From NCBI RefSeq assembly GCF_001522585.2, contig NZ_CP013373.1, positions 186,001-250,000 on the forward strand: DNA of 64,000 nucleotides, given 5' to 3'. The notes beneath the pieces were generated by a model that saw only the letters and a list, made by a program, of their open reading frames with translations, did not search any database and was not told where the DNA came from. A program made the translations under genes and the position numbers. Numbering within the stretch: the stretch's first letter is position 1; each line of letters starts with the position of its first letter. Source of the stretch: Burkholderia sp. NRF60-BP8. GTDB taxonomy: Bacteria > Pseudomonadota > Gammaproteobacteria > Burkholderiales > Burkholderiaceae. Shown piece after piece: positions 8,480 through 17,284 of the stretch.

Positions 8480-10828
8480 TCAGGCGTCGGCCGCGGCCTG
8501 TGCGGTCGTCACGTCGTCGAACAGCGGCGTGTCGAATGCGGTGACGGGCTCTCCCGCGCACCAGCGGGTCCACATCGTGCGCAGCGCCGACGACAGCCCG
8601 GCCGCGACGACGGCCGGGCGGAACGCGGCGGACGCTCCGCAGCGCGCGCGCAGGCCGGCGCGAAGCGCCTGCAGCGCGGCGGTGTCGCGGCTGAGCGCCA
8701 GCGCCCTCGCGACGAAATCGTTCTCGTCCGTCGCGATGTACGCATCGAGCCCGACATGCTGCAGCCAGCCCGCGCTACCGCGCCCGGCCATCGTCGCGCC
8801 GGGGATCGTCACGGTCGGCACGCCCATCCATAGCGCATTCAGCGTCGTCGTCGAACCGGTGTACGGGAACGCGTCGAGGCAGAGGTCGACGCCGTGATGC
8901 TGCTGCATGTAGACGGGGATGTTCGAGCGCCGGTGGAACGTCAGGCGGTTGGCGTCGATACCGGCGGCCGCGAACCATGCGGTCAGCGTCTGCTGGTCGC
9001 CGTCGCTGCCGATCGCGCCGAGCGCCATGCGCGCGGTCGGATCCGCGTGCAGCACGCGCGCCCAAACCTCGATCACGTGCGGGCTCAGCTTGTTCAGGCG
9101 GTTGAAGCTGGCGTAAGTCGTATAGCCGTTGTGCAGCGCCGGCAGCACGTTCACGGGCGGACAGTTCGGCGGCGGCATGAACGGCGCGATCGCGGGCAGT
9201 CGCACGATCTGTTCGACGAACTGGTCGTCGAATGCGCCGTGCGGCGCGACGAAGCGGTCCGTCAGGTAGTAGTCCATCTTGCTCAGGCCGGTCGTGGCCG
9301 GGTAGCCGATCCACGACGCTTGAACCGGCGCCGCGCGCTGCGCCAGCGCAACGAGCCGGTTGCGGCCGGTATGACCCGACAGGTCGATCACGATGTCGAT
9401 ATGGTCGTTGCGTACGCGTTCGAGGAAGGCCGTGTCGCTCATGCCGGCGACGTTGCGCCAGGTCGTGGCGTGGGCCTTGAAACGCTCGGACGTGTGATCT
9501 TCCTCGAAGTGATTGTGATAGAAGTGCATCGCAATGCCGGGATCGGCCGCGAGATGCTCGATCACGGGCACTGCGTAGGAGGCGACCGCGTGGCTGAACA
9601 GGTCGCCCGACACGAAGCCGACCTGCAGCTTGCGCGCCGGGTCGCGCGAGTTCGAGAACACGGCCGCGCGCTTGCGCTTTTGATTGTCGTAGCGCTCGCC
9701 GAACTTGCGGTGTTCCGCCACGAGCGTCTGCGGATCGAAGTCGCTGCTGTGCGCGATACAGAACAGCATGCTGCTGTGGGTGACGCTGTCGGCCGGATTG
9801 ATTTCGATGGAGCGCTTCAGCCAGCCGATCGCTTCCTGCGTCGCGCCCAGTTCGAGCAGCACGAAGCCGAGCGTGCCGCATGGTGCAGCGGCGCCCGGCG
9901 CAAGCTCGACCGCCCGTCGGCAGGCCGCGATCGCTTCATCTGTGCGGCGCAGCGCGAACAGCACGAGACCGCGAATCCGCATGGCCTCCGCGTGATCGGG
10001 CTGGAGCTCGAGCAGGCGCTTGCACTGCTCGTCGGCCTCCGCGAGACGGTTCATCATCCGCAGCGTATCGGCGAGCAGGATGCGCACGAGGACTTCGTCC
10101 GGCAGCAATTCGATCGTGCGAAAGCCCGCTTCGATCATCTCCGCGAAGTGGCCTTCCCGGTGAAGCGATGCGGACAGCGCGCGCCAGCATGCGCCGTCTT
10201 TCGGGTAATCGGCGACCAACTGCCGCGCAAGCGCGGTGGCTTCCGCGTGCTTGTGCCTGTCGAACAGCGCTGCGTGCTTTTGCAGCAGCGTCTGATTGGG
10301 GCGACGGACCGGTTTGCCGGCGTCGCGCTGTTCGGCTGTCGCGCCGGCCGCGATTTCCTGGACGATCGCCGTGTCGATGTCGCTCGGGGCCGCGACCGCT
10401 GCCGTCGCGAGCACGACGTCGGGCGACGCCAGTTGCGCGATCAGCCCGTCGAGCGCCGGGCCTCGTACACCGCGCTGCTGCGCGATTTCGACCGCGATCC
10501 ATGCGGCGGCCGTTTGCCCGGTGCGATGCAGCGCATGAATGTAGCTGACCCAGTAGTAGCCGTTGTCCGGGTTCGCGCCGATGGCGGCTTCGAAATGCGG
10601 CACCGCATCGGCCGCCTGACCCGTATCGACCATCAGCACCGCGAGGTTGTAGTGCGCGTCGCCATGCGCGGGCACCGCGTCGAGGATGGCCTCGTACAGC
10701 GCCCGGGCGTCGTCGAATGCGCCGCTGCGCTGGCGCTCGAGCGCGTTCTCCATGACGAGCGCAATGTCCTGCGCAAGCTGCTGTTCAGGCGTGAGCGCGG
10801 CGGAGGCGGGCGGTTCGGTCGAGAACAT
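8480..10828 (-). CDS. flmX: TPR/OGT-type protein glycosyltransferase, probable flagellin glycosyltransferase
   Basis: Protein of 782 residues. The N-terminal half (about 25-375) carries TPR units with a gap rich in charged residues. The C-terminal half (about 395-770) matches the O-GlcNAc-transferase/SPINDLY catalytic region: VGFVSGDLFSHAVASYAVPVIEHL, DIVIDLSGHTGRNRL, APVQASWIGYPATTGLSKMDYYLTD and DLCLDAFPYTGSTTTLNALWMGVPTVT. Proteins of this kind transfer one sugar onto Ser/Thr in cytosolic proteins. From memory, the flagellin-linked glycosyltransferase of B. cenocepacia (called FlmX) occupies this place beside fliT, hence the symbol. It is separated from fliT by a terminator and so needs its own promoter, and is followed at 28 bp by the aminotransferase gene. 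No signal peptide is seen. Confidence 0.85.
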   Translation of the reverse strand: MFSTEPPASAALTPEQQLAQDIALVMENALERQRSGAFDDARALYEAILDAVPAHGDAHYNLAVLMVDTGQAADAVPHFEAAIGANPDNGYYWVSYIHALHRTGQTAAAWIAVEIAQQRGVRGPALDGLIAQLASPDVVLATAAVAAPSDIDTAIVQEIAAGATAEQRDAGKPVRRPNQTLLQKHAALFDRHKHAEATALARQLVADYPKDGACWRALSASLHREGHFAEMIEAGFRTIELLPDEVLVRILLADTLRMMNRLAEADEQCKRLLELQPDHAEAMRIRGLVLFALRRTDEAIAACRRAVELAPGAAAPCGTLGFVLLELGATQEAIGWLKRSIEINPADSVTHSSMLFCIAHSSDFDPQTLVAEHRKFGERYDNQKRKRAAVFSNSRDPARKLQVGFVSGDLFSHAVASYAVPVIEHLAADPGIAMHFYHNHFEEDHTSERFKAHATTWRNVAGMSDTAFLERVRNDHIDIVIDLSGHTGRNRLVALAQRAAPVQASWIGYPATTGLSKMDYYLTDRFVAPHGAFDDQFVEQIVRLPAIAPFMPPPNCPPVNVLPALHNGYTTYASFNRLNKLSPHVIEVWARVLHADPTARMALGAIGSDGDQQTLTAWFAAAGIDANRLTFHRRSNIPVYMQQHHGVDLCLDAFPYTGSTTTLNALWMGVPTVTIPGATMAGRGSAGWLQHVGLDAYIATDENDFVARALALSRDTAALQALRAGLRARCGASAAFRPAVVAAGLSSALRTMWTRWCAGEPVTAFDTPLFDDVTTAQAAADA

Positions 10829-10970
10829 GATGAAATCTGCGGAAAGTCGGTCGATACCATTATCGGTAGCGCGCCGTCGCGCCGATGCCGCGAGATGACG
10901 GGAAAAGCCCGGTCAGTTTGGCCGATTGACCGGTCGGCCGACGGAGGGGTGGTGCGGCTGGCGACACCCC

Positions 10971-10996
10971 AAAAAAACGCCCGCACGAGGCGGGCG
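10971..10996 (-). terminator. Terminator downstream of fliT (minus strand)
   Basis: A 7-bp perfect stem CGCCCGC/GCGGGCG (10978-10984 with 10990-10996) and a 5-nt loop are followed, on the minus strand, by seven T. It would end the fliC-fliD-fliT transcript before the glycosyltransferase gene. Confidence 0.9.
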
Positions 10997-11087
10997 GGGA
11001 GGCGAACGAGCACGCCCTCACATCAGCGCGTAGTTCTTGTTGTCGGGTGGGCGGCGCGCACGTGTCGAGCACGCCGCGCGGCGCGTC

Positions 11088-11387
11088 TCAACGGCTCGCG
11101 ATGCTCTGGTACTGGCCGACAGCCTGCACGCGGCTCATCGCCGCCTGGTATTCGTCGGTCAGCTCCTGCTGCGCGCGTTGCGCGTCGGCGAAGATGCGGT
11201 CGTTGCTGACCTGCATGCGGCGGATCGCGGCGATGCCGACGGGCGGCTGATCGGTCGAGAGCAGCGCGACGAGCTGCCAGCGCGCATCGGCGAGGCGCAC
11301 GGCCTCGGCCCAGTCGGCCATCGTGGCCGCGTGTTCGATCGAGTCGGTCAGCGCGTCGATCCGGGCGATCAGTTCGGTCTGTTCCAT
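11088..11387 (-). CDS. fliT: Flagellar chaperone FliT
   Basis: Small, largely helical protein of 99 residues in the expected place directly behind fliD (25 bp gap). FliT binds the filament cap protein FliD before export and, in enterics, also FlhC, slowing class II transcription. The sequence has the FliT look: an N-terminal helix with ELIARIDALTDSIEHAATMADWAEAVRLAD and a C-terminal helical part ending QYQSIASR. Family sequence conservation is low, so the call rests largely on position and size. Confidence 0.85.
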   Translation of the reverse strand: MEQTELIARIDALTDSIEHAATMADWAEAVRLADARWQLVALLSTDQPPVGIAAIRRMQVSNDRIFADAQRAQQELTDEYQAAMSRVQAVGQYQSIASR

Positions 11388-11412
11388 CGAGGCTCTCCTG
11401 TCCGGCTAGCGG

Positions 11413-12921
11413 TCAGCTCTTGTTGTTCGCCAGCGCGCCGCCGCTGTTCGCGCCGCCGAACAGCTGGGTCAGGTATTGCGAGTTGCTGTTCATCGTCGCC
11501 ATCAGCGTGTTGAGCGCGGTGAACTGCGCCTGGTACTGGGTGGTCAGCTGTGCCGCGTAGTTCGTCAGCGTCGTCTGCTGCTGGGCGACGTTCTTCAGAT
11601 CGTTGCTGAGCGCGGTCGTGCGCGCGGCGATCAAACCGTTCGTCTTCGTGTAGTTCGTGATGTTCGTCGTCAACTGCTCGCCGATCCCGTTCGTCGAGTT
11701 GAACAGCGACGCGACGCCCGTCGGATTGTTCTGCAGCGCGCCGTTGAGCGCGGTGCTGTCGACCTTCAGCGTGCCGTCGGCCTGCAGCGTGACGCCGATC
11801 GACGCGAGGTTGACCGTCGAGCCGTTGCTGTTCACGCCGCTCGCGACGATCGACGCGAGCGCATTCTTGATCGTGTTGAGCGTCGAGTCGCCGAGCAGCG
11901 GGCCTTGCGACGACGCGCCGGACGTGAAGCTCGACAGCGAGCCCATCGTCGTGACGAGCGTGTTGTAGAGCGTCGCGAAGTTGTTGATCGCGGCGGCCTG
12001 GGATTTCGTGTCGGTCGCGACCGTCAACGTTTGCGGCTGCGTGGCGCTGACGGCGGCGCTGGTCAGGTTCAGCGTGACGCCGGTGATCGCGCTCGTCACG
12101 GTGTTGCTCGCGCTCGTGCCGGCGATCCCGTTGATCGTGAACGCGGCGTCCTGCGCGGCCGTGCTCTGCTTCCACGCGGCGCTGCCGTTCGCGGACGTGA
12201 TCGTCGACTGGCCGCCCGTCGTGCTGGCCGTCGACGTGACGCCGAGGCTGGACAGGCCGTTGTCGCCCGCGACGTTGCTGAGGGCGACGCCGATCGTGCT
12301 CGCCGCGCCGGTCGGCGTCGAGCTGAGCACGAGGTGCGCGCCGTCGCTGCCGTTGACGACCGACGCGACGATGCCCGGGTTGCCGGTCGCGGAGTTGATC
12401 GCGGCGGCGATGCCGGACAGCGTGTTGTTGGTGTTGTTCACGTCGACGGTGAACGACTGGCTGCCGAGCGACAGCGTCATCGTGCCGGTGCCGAGCGCGG
12501 TCGACGCGCCGAACGCGGCCGACGACAGCGACTGCGACGTCGCGATCTGCGTGACGCCGACCGAGTAGCTGCCGGCCACCGCGCCGGCGCCCGCGGTCGC
12601 GGTGAGGCCGGTGCCGCTCGCGGTCGCGGTGAAGGTGTTCTGCAGCGAGCCGTTCGACAGCGTCGTGAGGCTGGCCTGCAGGGCGCTCAGCGCGGCCGAC
12701 AGCGCGCCGTACGCGGAAATCTGGGTGTTGTCGCTGCTTTGCTGCGCGTTGAGCGCGGCGGCCTGACCCGCGGTCTTCGCATTGACGAGTGCCGTCACGA
12801 GCGAGTTGACGTCCATCGACGAGTTGCCGGTCGAACCGCTGATGATCGATTGGGCGGCTTGCTGCAGCGCGCTGTTGGCCGAGTTGTTGGCGGCGGTGAC
12901 GGCGGGATTGATCGTCGACAT
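11413..12921 (-). CDS. fliD: Flagellar hook-associated protein 2 / filament cap FliD
   Basis: Filament cap protein of 502 residues, exported through the flagellar secretion system, where it guides flagellin folding at the tip. The conserved N-terminal region MDVNSLVTALVNAK...QISAYGALSAALSALQASLTTL is present, as is the C-terminal coiled region (GIGEQLTTNITNYTKTNGLI...LKNVAQQQTTLTNYAAQLTTQYQAQFTALNTLMATMN) that forms the lower leg. The middle is rich in Ser, Thr, Ala and Asn. No sigma-28 promoter was found in the 132 bp behind fliC, so it is probably read through from fliC past two hairpins. Confidence 0.95.
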   Translation of the reverse strand: MSTINPAVTAANNSANSALQQAAQSIISGSTGNSSMDVNSLVTALVNAKTAGQAAALNAQQSSDNTQISAYGALSAALSALQASLTTLSNGSLQNTFTATASGTGLTATAGAGAVAGSYSVGVTQIATSQSLSSAAFGASTALGTGTMTLSLGSQSFTVDVNNTNNTLSGIAAAINSATGNPGIVASVVNGSDGAHLVLSSTPTGAASTIGVALSNVAGDNGLSSLGVTSTASTTGGQSTITSANGSAAWKQSTAAQDAAFTINGIAGTSASNTVTSAITGVTLNLTSAAVSATQPQTLTVATDTKSQAAAINNFATLYNTLVTTMGSLSSFTSGASSQGPLLGDSTLNTIKNALASIVASGVNSNGSTVNLASIGVTLQADGTLKVDSTALNGALQNNPTGVASLFNSTNGIGEQLTTNITNYTKTNGLIAARTTALSNDLKNVAQQQTTLTNYAAQLTTQYQAQFTALNTLMATMNSNSQYLTQLFGGANSGGALANNKS

Positions 12922-12975
12922 CGTAGTGCTCCGTGCGGCGGGTGATCCGTGGAATTCTGGGGGAAGACCTGGCGG

Positions 12976-13038
12976 CGGGGCAACGCCCCGCGCGCCAAGT
13001 GCCTGCGGCCGGGCCGCGCGTTATGCGGGGCCCGGCCG
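12976..13038 (-). other. Two GC-rich hairpins between fliC and fliD
   Basis: In the direction of fliC transcription a 10-bp stem (13029-13038 with 13006-13015, CGGCCGGGCC type) is met first, then a 6-bp stem with a 3-nt loop (12985-12990 with 12976-12981). Neither is followed by a T run. They could shorten or stabilise the fliC message and lower fliD expression; this is inferred. Confidence 0.6.
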
Positions 13039-13053
13039 TCGGTTGCTACGCGA

Positions 13054-14223
13054 TTACTGCAGGAGCTTCAGGACCTGCTGCGGCAGCGAGTTCGCCTGTG
13101 CGAGCACCGAGATGCCTGCTTGCTGCAGCACCTGGTTCTTCGACATGTTCGCGGTTTCCTGCGCGAAGTTCGCGTCGGTGATCTGCGACTGTGCCGACGA
13201 CAGGTCGGTCGATTCTGCCTGCTGCGCCGTGGCGATTGCCGTGAAGCGGTTTTGCGCCGCGCCGAGTGCCGCCTGCACGTTGTTCACCGTCTGCAGCGCG
13301 TTGTCGATCGACACCATCGCGACGTTCGCCCCGCTGACCGTGCTGATGTCGAGGCCCGACACGGTTGCCGGCTTGTTGACTGCGTTGATCTGCGCAACGG
13401 CGTTCGTGGCCGCGGTGAGTGCCGCTGCCGACATGCTGCTGCCACCGGCGCTGGTTGCGCTCGTTTGGAGCGTCAGAGCGCCGACTGCCGCGCCCGTGCC
13501 GCCCGTTGCGTTTGAGCCGAACACGGACTGAGCATAGGTTTGCGAGATGGCGCCGCCGTTCTGGTCGGTGAACGTGTAGCCACCCTTACCGTCCGACAGC
13601 ACGTTGATCGCGGTAACCGTTACGGACGCCGCCGCCGACGTGTACGCGCCGCTGGCGTCGAGGCTCAGGCCCGTCACCGTGCCGACCGTCTGACCCTTCT
13701 GCACCAGGCCGCCGCCGATCTGTGCGGCCGACATGCTTTGGCTCAGATCCAGCGAGATCGTCTGGCCGACGTTCGCACCAACTTGGAACGACACGATGCC
13801 TGCGTTGCCGTTCAGGATGTTCGTGCCGTTGTACGTCGTTTGCGACGCGATACGGTTCACTTCCTGGATCTGCTGCGCAACTTCCTGCTGCAGTGCTGCC
13901 TGGTCGGTCGTGGACATCGTGCCCGTCGACGCCTGGACGGCCAGCTGGCGGATACGCTGCAGGCTGTTCGTCAGCGACGACAGTGCGCTCGATGCCGTCT
14001 GGATCATCGACACGCCGTCGTTGGCGTTCGACACGCCCTGGTTCAGACCATTGATCTGGGTCTGCATCCGGGTCGAGATCGCGAGGCCTGCCGCGTCGTC
14101 CGCTGCGCTGTTGATGCGCTTGCCCGACGACAGGCGCGTGATGGCCTGGGACAGGGCGTTTTGCGAGCCGTTGAGGTTCTGCTGTGCAACCAGCGAGTTG
14201 ATGTTGCTGTTAATTCCGAGCAT
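13054..14223 (-). CDS. fliC: Flagellin FliC
   Basis: Filament subunit of 389 residues. The N-terminal D0/D1 region starts MLGINSNINSLVAQQNL and holds ITRLSSGKRINSAADDAAGLAISTRM; the C-terminal D1/D0 region ends AGISVLAQANSLPQQVLKLLQ. The central part, about residues 180-290, is the short variable domain and is rich in Ser and Thr, possible glycan acceptors. The frame is open further upstream, but the start at 14223 is fixed by the flagellin N-terminus and by AGGAGA eight bases before it. It is first in fliC-fliD-fliT and has a sigma-28 promoter about 90 bp upstream. Export is by the flagellar type III route; no signal peptide is expected. Confidence 0.98.
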   Translation of the reverse strand: MLGINSNINSLVAQQNLNGSQNALSQAITRLSSGKRINSAADDAAGLAISTRMQTQINGLNQGVSNANDGVSMIQTASSALSSLTNSLQRIRQLAVQASTGTMSTTDQAALQQEVAQQIQEVNRIASQTTYNGTNILNGNAGIVSFQVGANVGQTISLDLSQSMSAAQIGGGLVQKGQTVGTVTGLSLDASGAYTSAAASVTVTAINVLSDGKGGYTFTDQNGGAISQTYAQSVFGSNATGGTGAAVGALTLQTSATSAGGSSMSAAALTAATNAVAQINAVNKPATVSGLDISTVSGANVAMVSIDNALQTVNNVQAALGAAQNRFTAIATAQQAESTDLSSAQSQITDANFAQETANMSKNQVLQQAGISVLAQANSLPQQVLKLLQ

Positions 14224-14313
14224 GGAAAAATCTCCTGTGTAAGCCGAAAGCCCTGGAAAGCCGTTTTGGCGTCGGCGGAAGCACTCGTTCATTGCTGGCC
14301 GCCTCAGAGCAGG

Positions 14314-14340
14314 ATTTCGGCGCACCAAAACAAAACTTGA
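14314..14340 (-). promoter_or_regulatory. Sigma-28 (FliA) promoter of fliC
   Basis: On the minus strand TCAAGTTT (14340-14333), an 11-nt spacer and GCCGAAAT (14321-14314) match the FliA consensus TAAAGTTT-N11-GCCGATAA at 13 of 16 positions with exact spacing. The start of transcription would lie near 14307, giving a leader of about 85 nt. FliA itself is encoded at 46263. Confidence 0.85.
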
Positions 14341-14499
14341 GGGGCGCTTGCAGATTCGGCCCGATTTTTTATCCTTCTTTGTCAATTCGGACCGGCGCAG
14401 CACGGCGCCGGATTAAACGGGGCAGAAACAGGCGCGGAGACGCAGTCGCGACGCTGTGCGCACACGACCGACAAAAGGGTGGTTTTGTCTGTGATTCCC

Positions 14500-14508
14500 T
14501 GCTATGAT
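14500..14508 (+). promoter_or_regulatory. Extended -10 promoter candidate for rpsU
   Basis: TG-C-TATGAT is an extended -10 element (hexamer at 14503-14508) in the fliC/rpsU divergent gap. No good -35 is seen, as is common for extended -10 promoters. The leader to the rpsU ATG would be about 230 nt. The rest of the 14341-14742 gap shows no gene. Confidence 0.45.
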
Positions 14509-14742
14509 GGCGGGCTGAATTGAGATTTTCTGTCACGCCTTTGCCGGTTTCGGCATGTCTGCTGGCAGTCAAACGCGGCGCTGCACGCGGTTGTGAAGCG
14601 TACTCGCGGTGCTTTCCGCCTCTCTTTTCCGGCCTCCGAGGCCGTATTTCCGCTCGTTTCGCCTGTTGTGGGAACGCTCGGATGGCCGGTGCGTGGCGCT
14701 TGGCCGCTACGTTTTTGACCGTTTAAGCAATTTAGGAACGAC

Positions 14743-14955
14743 ATGACGACGATTCTTCTGAAAGAAAACGAGCCGTTCGAAGTGGCGATTCGCCGCTTTC
14801 GTCGCGCTATCGAAAAAAATGGCCTGATCGCTGAACTGCGTGAGCGCCAGTCTTACGAAAAGCCGACCGCAGTCCGCAAGCGCAAGAAGGCAGCAGCCGT
14901 CAAGCGCCTGCACAAGCGTCTGCGCAGCCAGATGCTGCCGAAGAAGCTCCACTAA
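14743..14955 (+). CDS. rpsU: 30S ribosomal protein S21
   Basis: Seventy-residue, strongly basic ribosomal protein that helps 30S subunits start translation. The sequence [21 protein letters not shown]...[21 protein letters not shown] is unmistakable for S21. It is a single-gene unit with its own terminator, not part of the rpsU-dnaG-rpoD operon of enterics; Burkholderia genomes usually have several S21 copies. Confidence 0.97.
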   Translation: MTTILLKENEPFEVAIRRFRRAIEKNGLIAELRERQSYEKPTAVRKRKKAAAVKRLHKRLRSQMLPKKLH

Positions 14956-14974
14956 GAGCGTCTGCCGGTTCGCC

Positions 14975-15025
14975 GCAAAACGGCGGAGTGTGCCTCGAAA
15001 GAGGCCGCTCCGCCGTTTTGCTTTT
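14975..15025 (+). terminator. Terminator of rpsU
   Basis: A 14-bp perfect stem (14975-14988 with 15008-15021, GCAAAACGGCGGAG) encloses a loop that itself can form CCTC/GAGG, followed by TTTT. It also faces the convergent TonB receptor gene, and the A-rich start of the stem gives a T run on the minus strand. Confidence 0.88.
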
Positions 15026-15121
15026 GCGGGCCGGGAAAATCCCGGGGCCATTGCGGCGCGGGTGTTCCCGCCGGCTGGCGAGACCCTGCGGCCAGCGGGT
15101 TGCGGCCGCCGGCCGCGGCGT

Positions 15122-17245
15122 TCAGAAATCGATCTTCGCGCTCAGGCTCACCGTGCGCGGGTCGCCCGGCTTCACGTAGTCCGCGTACTGGTATTCCCAG
15201 TAACGGCGGTTCAACACGTTGTCGATCGATGCGCGCAGCGTCACGTCGTGCCGTCCGACCCGCGTCAGGTAACGGGCGCCCGCGTTGACGACGAGAAAGC
15301 CCGGTGCGTCGAGGCCGCCGGCCGCGCGCAGCGGCGTCGCGCCGGTGAATTTCGCGTCGACGCCGAGCGTCAGCCCCGGCACGCCCGGCACCGCATAGCC
15401 GAGGTCGCCGGCGAGCACGAAGCGCGGCGCGCCGGCCACGCGGTTGCCATTGTTGCCGATCCCGTTCGCGTACCACGCGTCGAGCAGCATCGCGTCGACG
15501 CCCGCGTTCCAGTGCGCGCCGAATTTCGCGCGCGCGCCGACCTCGATCCCCTGAATGATCGATTCGCCGTCCTGCACGTAGACGTTCGCGGCGTTCGCGT
15601 ATTCGGCGCTGCGCTCGATGCGGAACAGCGAGGCCGTCGCGCTCCAGCGCGCGTGCTCGCTCTTGATCCCCAGCTCGTACTGCTTGCTGCGCAACGGCTT
15701 GAGCACCTGGCCCGCGTTCGCGTAGACGTCGTTCACGCGGCTGCCGGGCTCGAGCGACTCGGCGTAGCTCGCGTACGCGGTGGTCGTCGGCGCGAGCTTG
15801 AACATCACCGCGAAGGTCGGCGTCACTACGCCGTTCTGGCGATAGCCGGGGTCCTCGACGCCGCTCGCCTGGAACGCGCGCTGCGTGTAGTTCATGTAGC
15901 GCACGCCGGCCAGCACCGACCAGCGCTCGGTCAACTGCACGGTGTCGCTCGCGAACAGCGATTTCTGCACGATCTCGCTCGTGCGGTACTGGATGAAACC
16001 GTGCGGACTCTCGTAGCGGTACGGATTCGGCGCATAGAGGTTGCCGGCGCCGAGCGGCACGAACACGCTGTTCGCCGAATAGTCGTTCGCCTGCTTCTGC
16101 CACGATGCGCCGAGCACGATCTGGTGGCTGAACGGGCCCGTGCGTACCTTGCCCTCGACCATCGCGCGCCACTGGCTGAAGCGGTGATCCTCCATGCCGA
16201 CGTAGCGGCTGTCGGTGTAGTAGCCGGCCGCGTCCTGCAGGTAGAGCGTGCTTTCGTTACGCCGGCGCGTCGCCTTGCTGTAGCTGTACGTGACGTCGAG
16301 CTGCCAGTCGGGCGCGAGCTGGTATTGCAGCCCGGTCGTATAGAGCTGCAGGTTCGTGTTCAGGTACTGGTCCTTGCCGCCCAGGTTCGTCGATCCGCCG
16401 CTGATCGTCGCGGGCAGCGCGCCGCCCGGATAGCTGCCGGTGAAGATCGACGGCGTCTGGCCCGTCGTGCGGCGGTCCTGGTACAGCGCGCCGAACGACA
16501 CGGACAGGTCGCGCGTCAGGTTCGCCTGCAGCGCGAGCGACACGCTGTCGCGGCGGATGTTGCCGTCGTTGTAGGTCTTGCCTTCCTCGTGGGTCGCATT
16601 CAGCCGCGCGCCGAACATGTGGTCGGGCCCGAAGCGCTGGCCGAGATCGACATGCTCGGTCCACACGTTGGTGCTCCGGTAACCGATGTCGACACTGCGC
16701 ACCGGTTCGGCGCCCGGCTGCTTCGTCACGTAGTTGACGACGCCGCCCGGCGTCACGAAGCCATACAGGAAGCCGCCGAGCCCCTTCAGCAGTTCGACGC
16801 GATCGAGCTGCTCGTACGGCATCGTGATGCCGTACGTGACGAACGGCAGTCCGTCGATCTTGTAGCCGTTCTGCCAGTCGAGCTGCATGCCGCGCACCGT
16901 CATGTAGCTGGCCCAGGCGCTGTAGGCGCCGCTGTTGTCCGACACCGACGCGTCGTTCGCGAACACGTCGCCGAGCTTGTACGGCTGGCGGGCCTCGAGC
17001 TCTTCCGACGTGACGATGGTCGTCGAGAACGGCGTGTCGAGCTGGCGGCGGGTGCCGAGCGCACCCGTCGAGATCGTGTCGGTCAAGTGTTGCGGCGAAT
17101 CATGCGCGGCCGTGATGTTGAGGGCGGGCAGTACCGCGGCGTCGCCGGGCGAATCGTCCGCGTGCGCGAGCGACGCGGCAAGGCAGGCGAGAGCGGCGGC
17201 CACGCGGCGTGGACGGACAGGCGGGCGGGCGAGGCAGACGGTCAT
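15122..17245 (-). CDS. TonB-dependent siderophore receptor
   Basis: Outer-membrane receptor of 707 residues. A signal peptide runs to about residue 29 (LACLAASLAHA). The plug domain follows (TTIVTSEELEARQPYKLGDVFANDASVSDNSGAYSAWASYMTVRG, then YEQLDRVELLKGLGGFLYGFVTPGGVVNYVTKQP), then a 22-strand barrel ending in the typical terminal phenylalanine (SLSAKIDF). The RG motif and GGVVNYVTK are typical of FhuE/FoxA-like siderophore receptors. Upstream lies a candidate Fur site, and the divergent neighbour is a PepSY membrane protein of the kind often linked to ferric-siderophore reduction. The siderophore cannot be named from sequence. Iron control is inferred. Confidence 0.92.
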   Translation of the reverse strand: MTVCLARPPVRPRRVAAALACLAASLAHADDSPGDAAVLPALNITAAHDSPQHLTDTISTGALGTRRQLDTPFSTTIVTSEELEARQPYKLGDVFANDASVSDNSGAYSAWASYMTVRGMQLDWQNGYKIDGLPFVTYGITMPYEQLDRVELLKGLGGFLYGFVTPGGVVNYVTKQPGAEPVRSVDIGYRSTNVWTEHVDLGQRFGPDHMFGARLNATHEEGKTYNDGNIRRDSVSLALQANLTRDLSVSFGALYQDRRTTGQTPSIFTGSYPGGALPATISGGSTNLGGKDQYLNTNLQLYTTGLQYQLAPDWQLDVTYSYSKATRRRNESTLYLQDAAGYYTDSRYVGMEDHRFSQWRAMVEGKVRTGPFSHQIVLGASWQKQANDYSANSVFVPLGAGNLYAPNPYRYESPHGFIQYRTSEIVQKSLFASDTVQLTERWSVLAGVRYMNYTQRAFQASGVEDPGYRQNGVVTPTFAVMFKLAPTTTAYASYAESLEPGSRVNDVYANAGQVLKPLRSKQYELGIKSEHARWSATASLFRIERSAEYANAANVYVQDGESIIQGIEVGARAKFGAHWNAGVDAMLLDAWYANGIGNNGNRVAGAPRFVLAGDLGYAVPGVPGLTLGVDAKFTGATPLRAAGGLDAPGFLVVNAGARYLTRVGRHDVTLRASIDNVLNRRYWEYQYADYVKPGDPRTVSLSAKIDF

Positions 17246-17259
17246 GGCGAGCGAGTAAA

Positions 17260-17284
17260 AATGCGAGTAAGAATCATTCGCATT
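17260..17284 (-). promoter_or_regulatory. Candidate Fur box between the TonB receptor and PepSY genes
   Basis: AATGCGA (17260-17266) and TCGCATT (17278-17284) form a perfect inverted repeat around GTAAGAATCAT, and AAGAATCATTCGCATT resembles the GATAATGATAATCATTATC-type Fur sites common upstream of Burkholderia siderophore receptors. It lies 15-39 bp before the receptor start. Confidence 0.65.
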
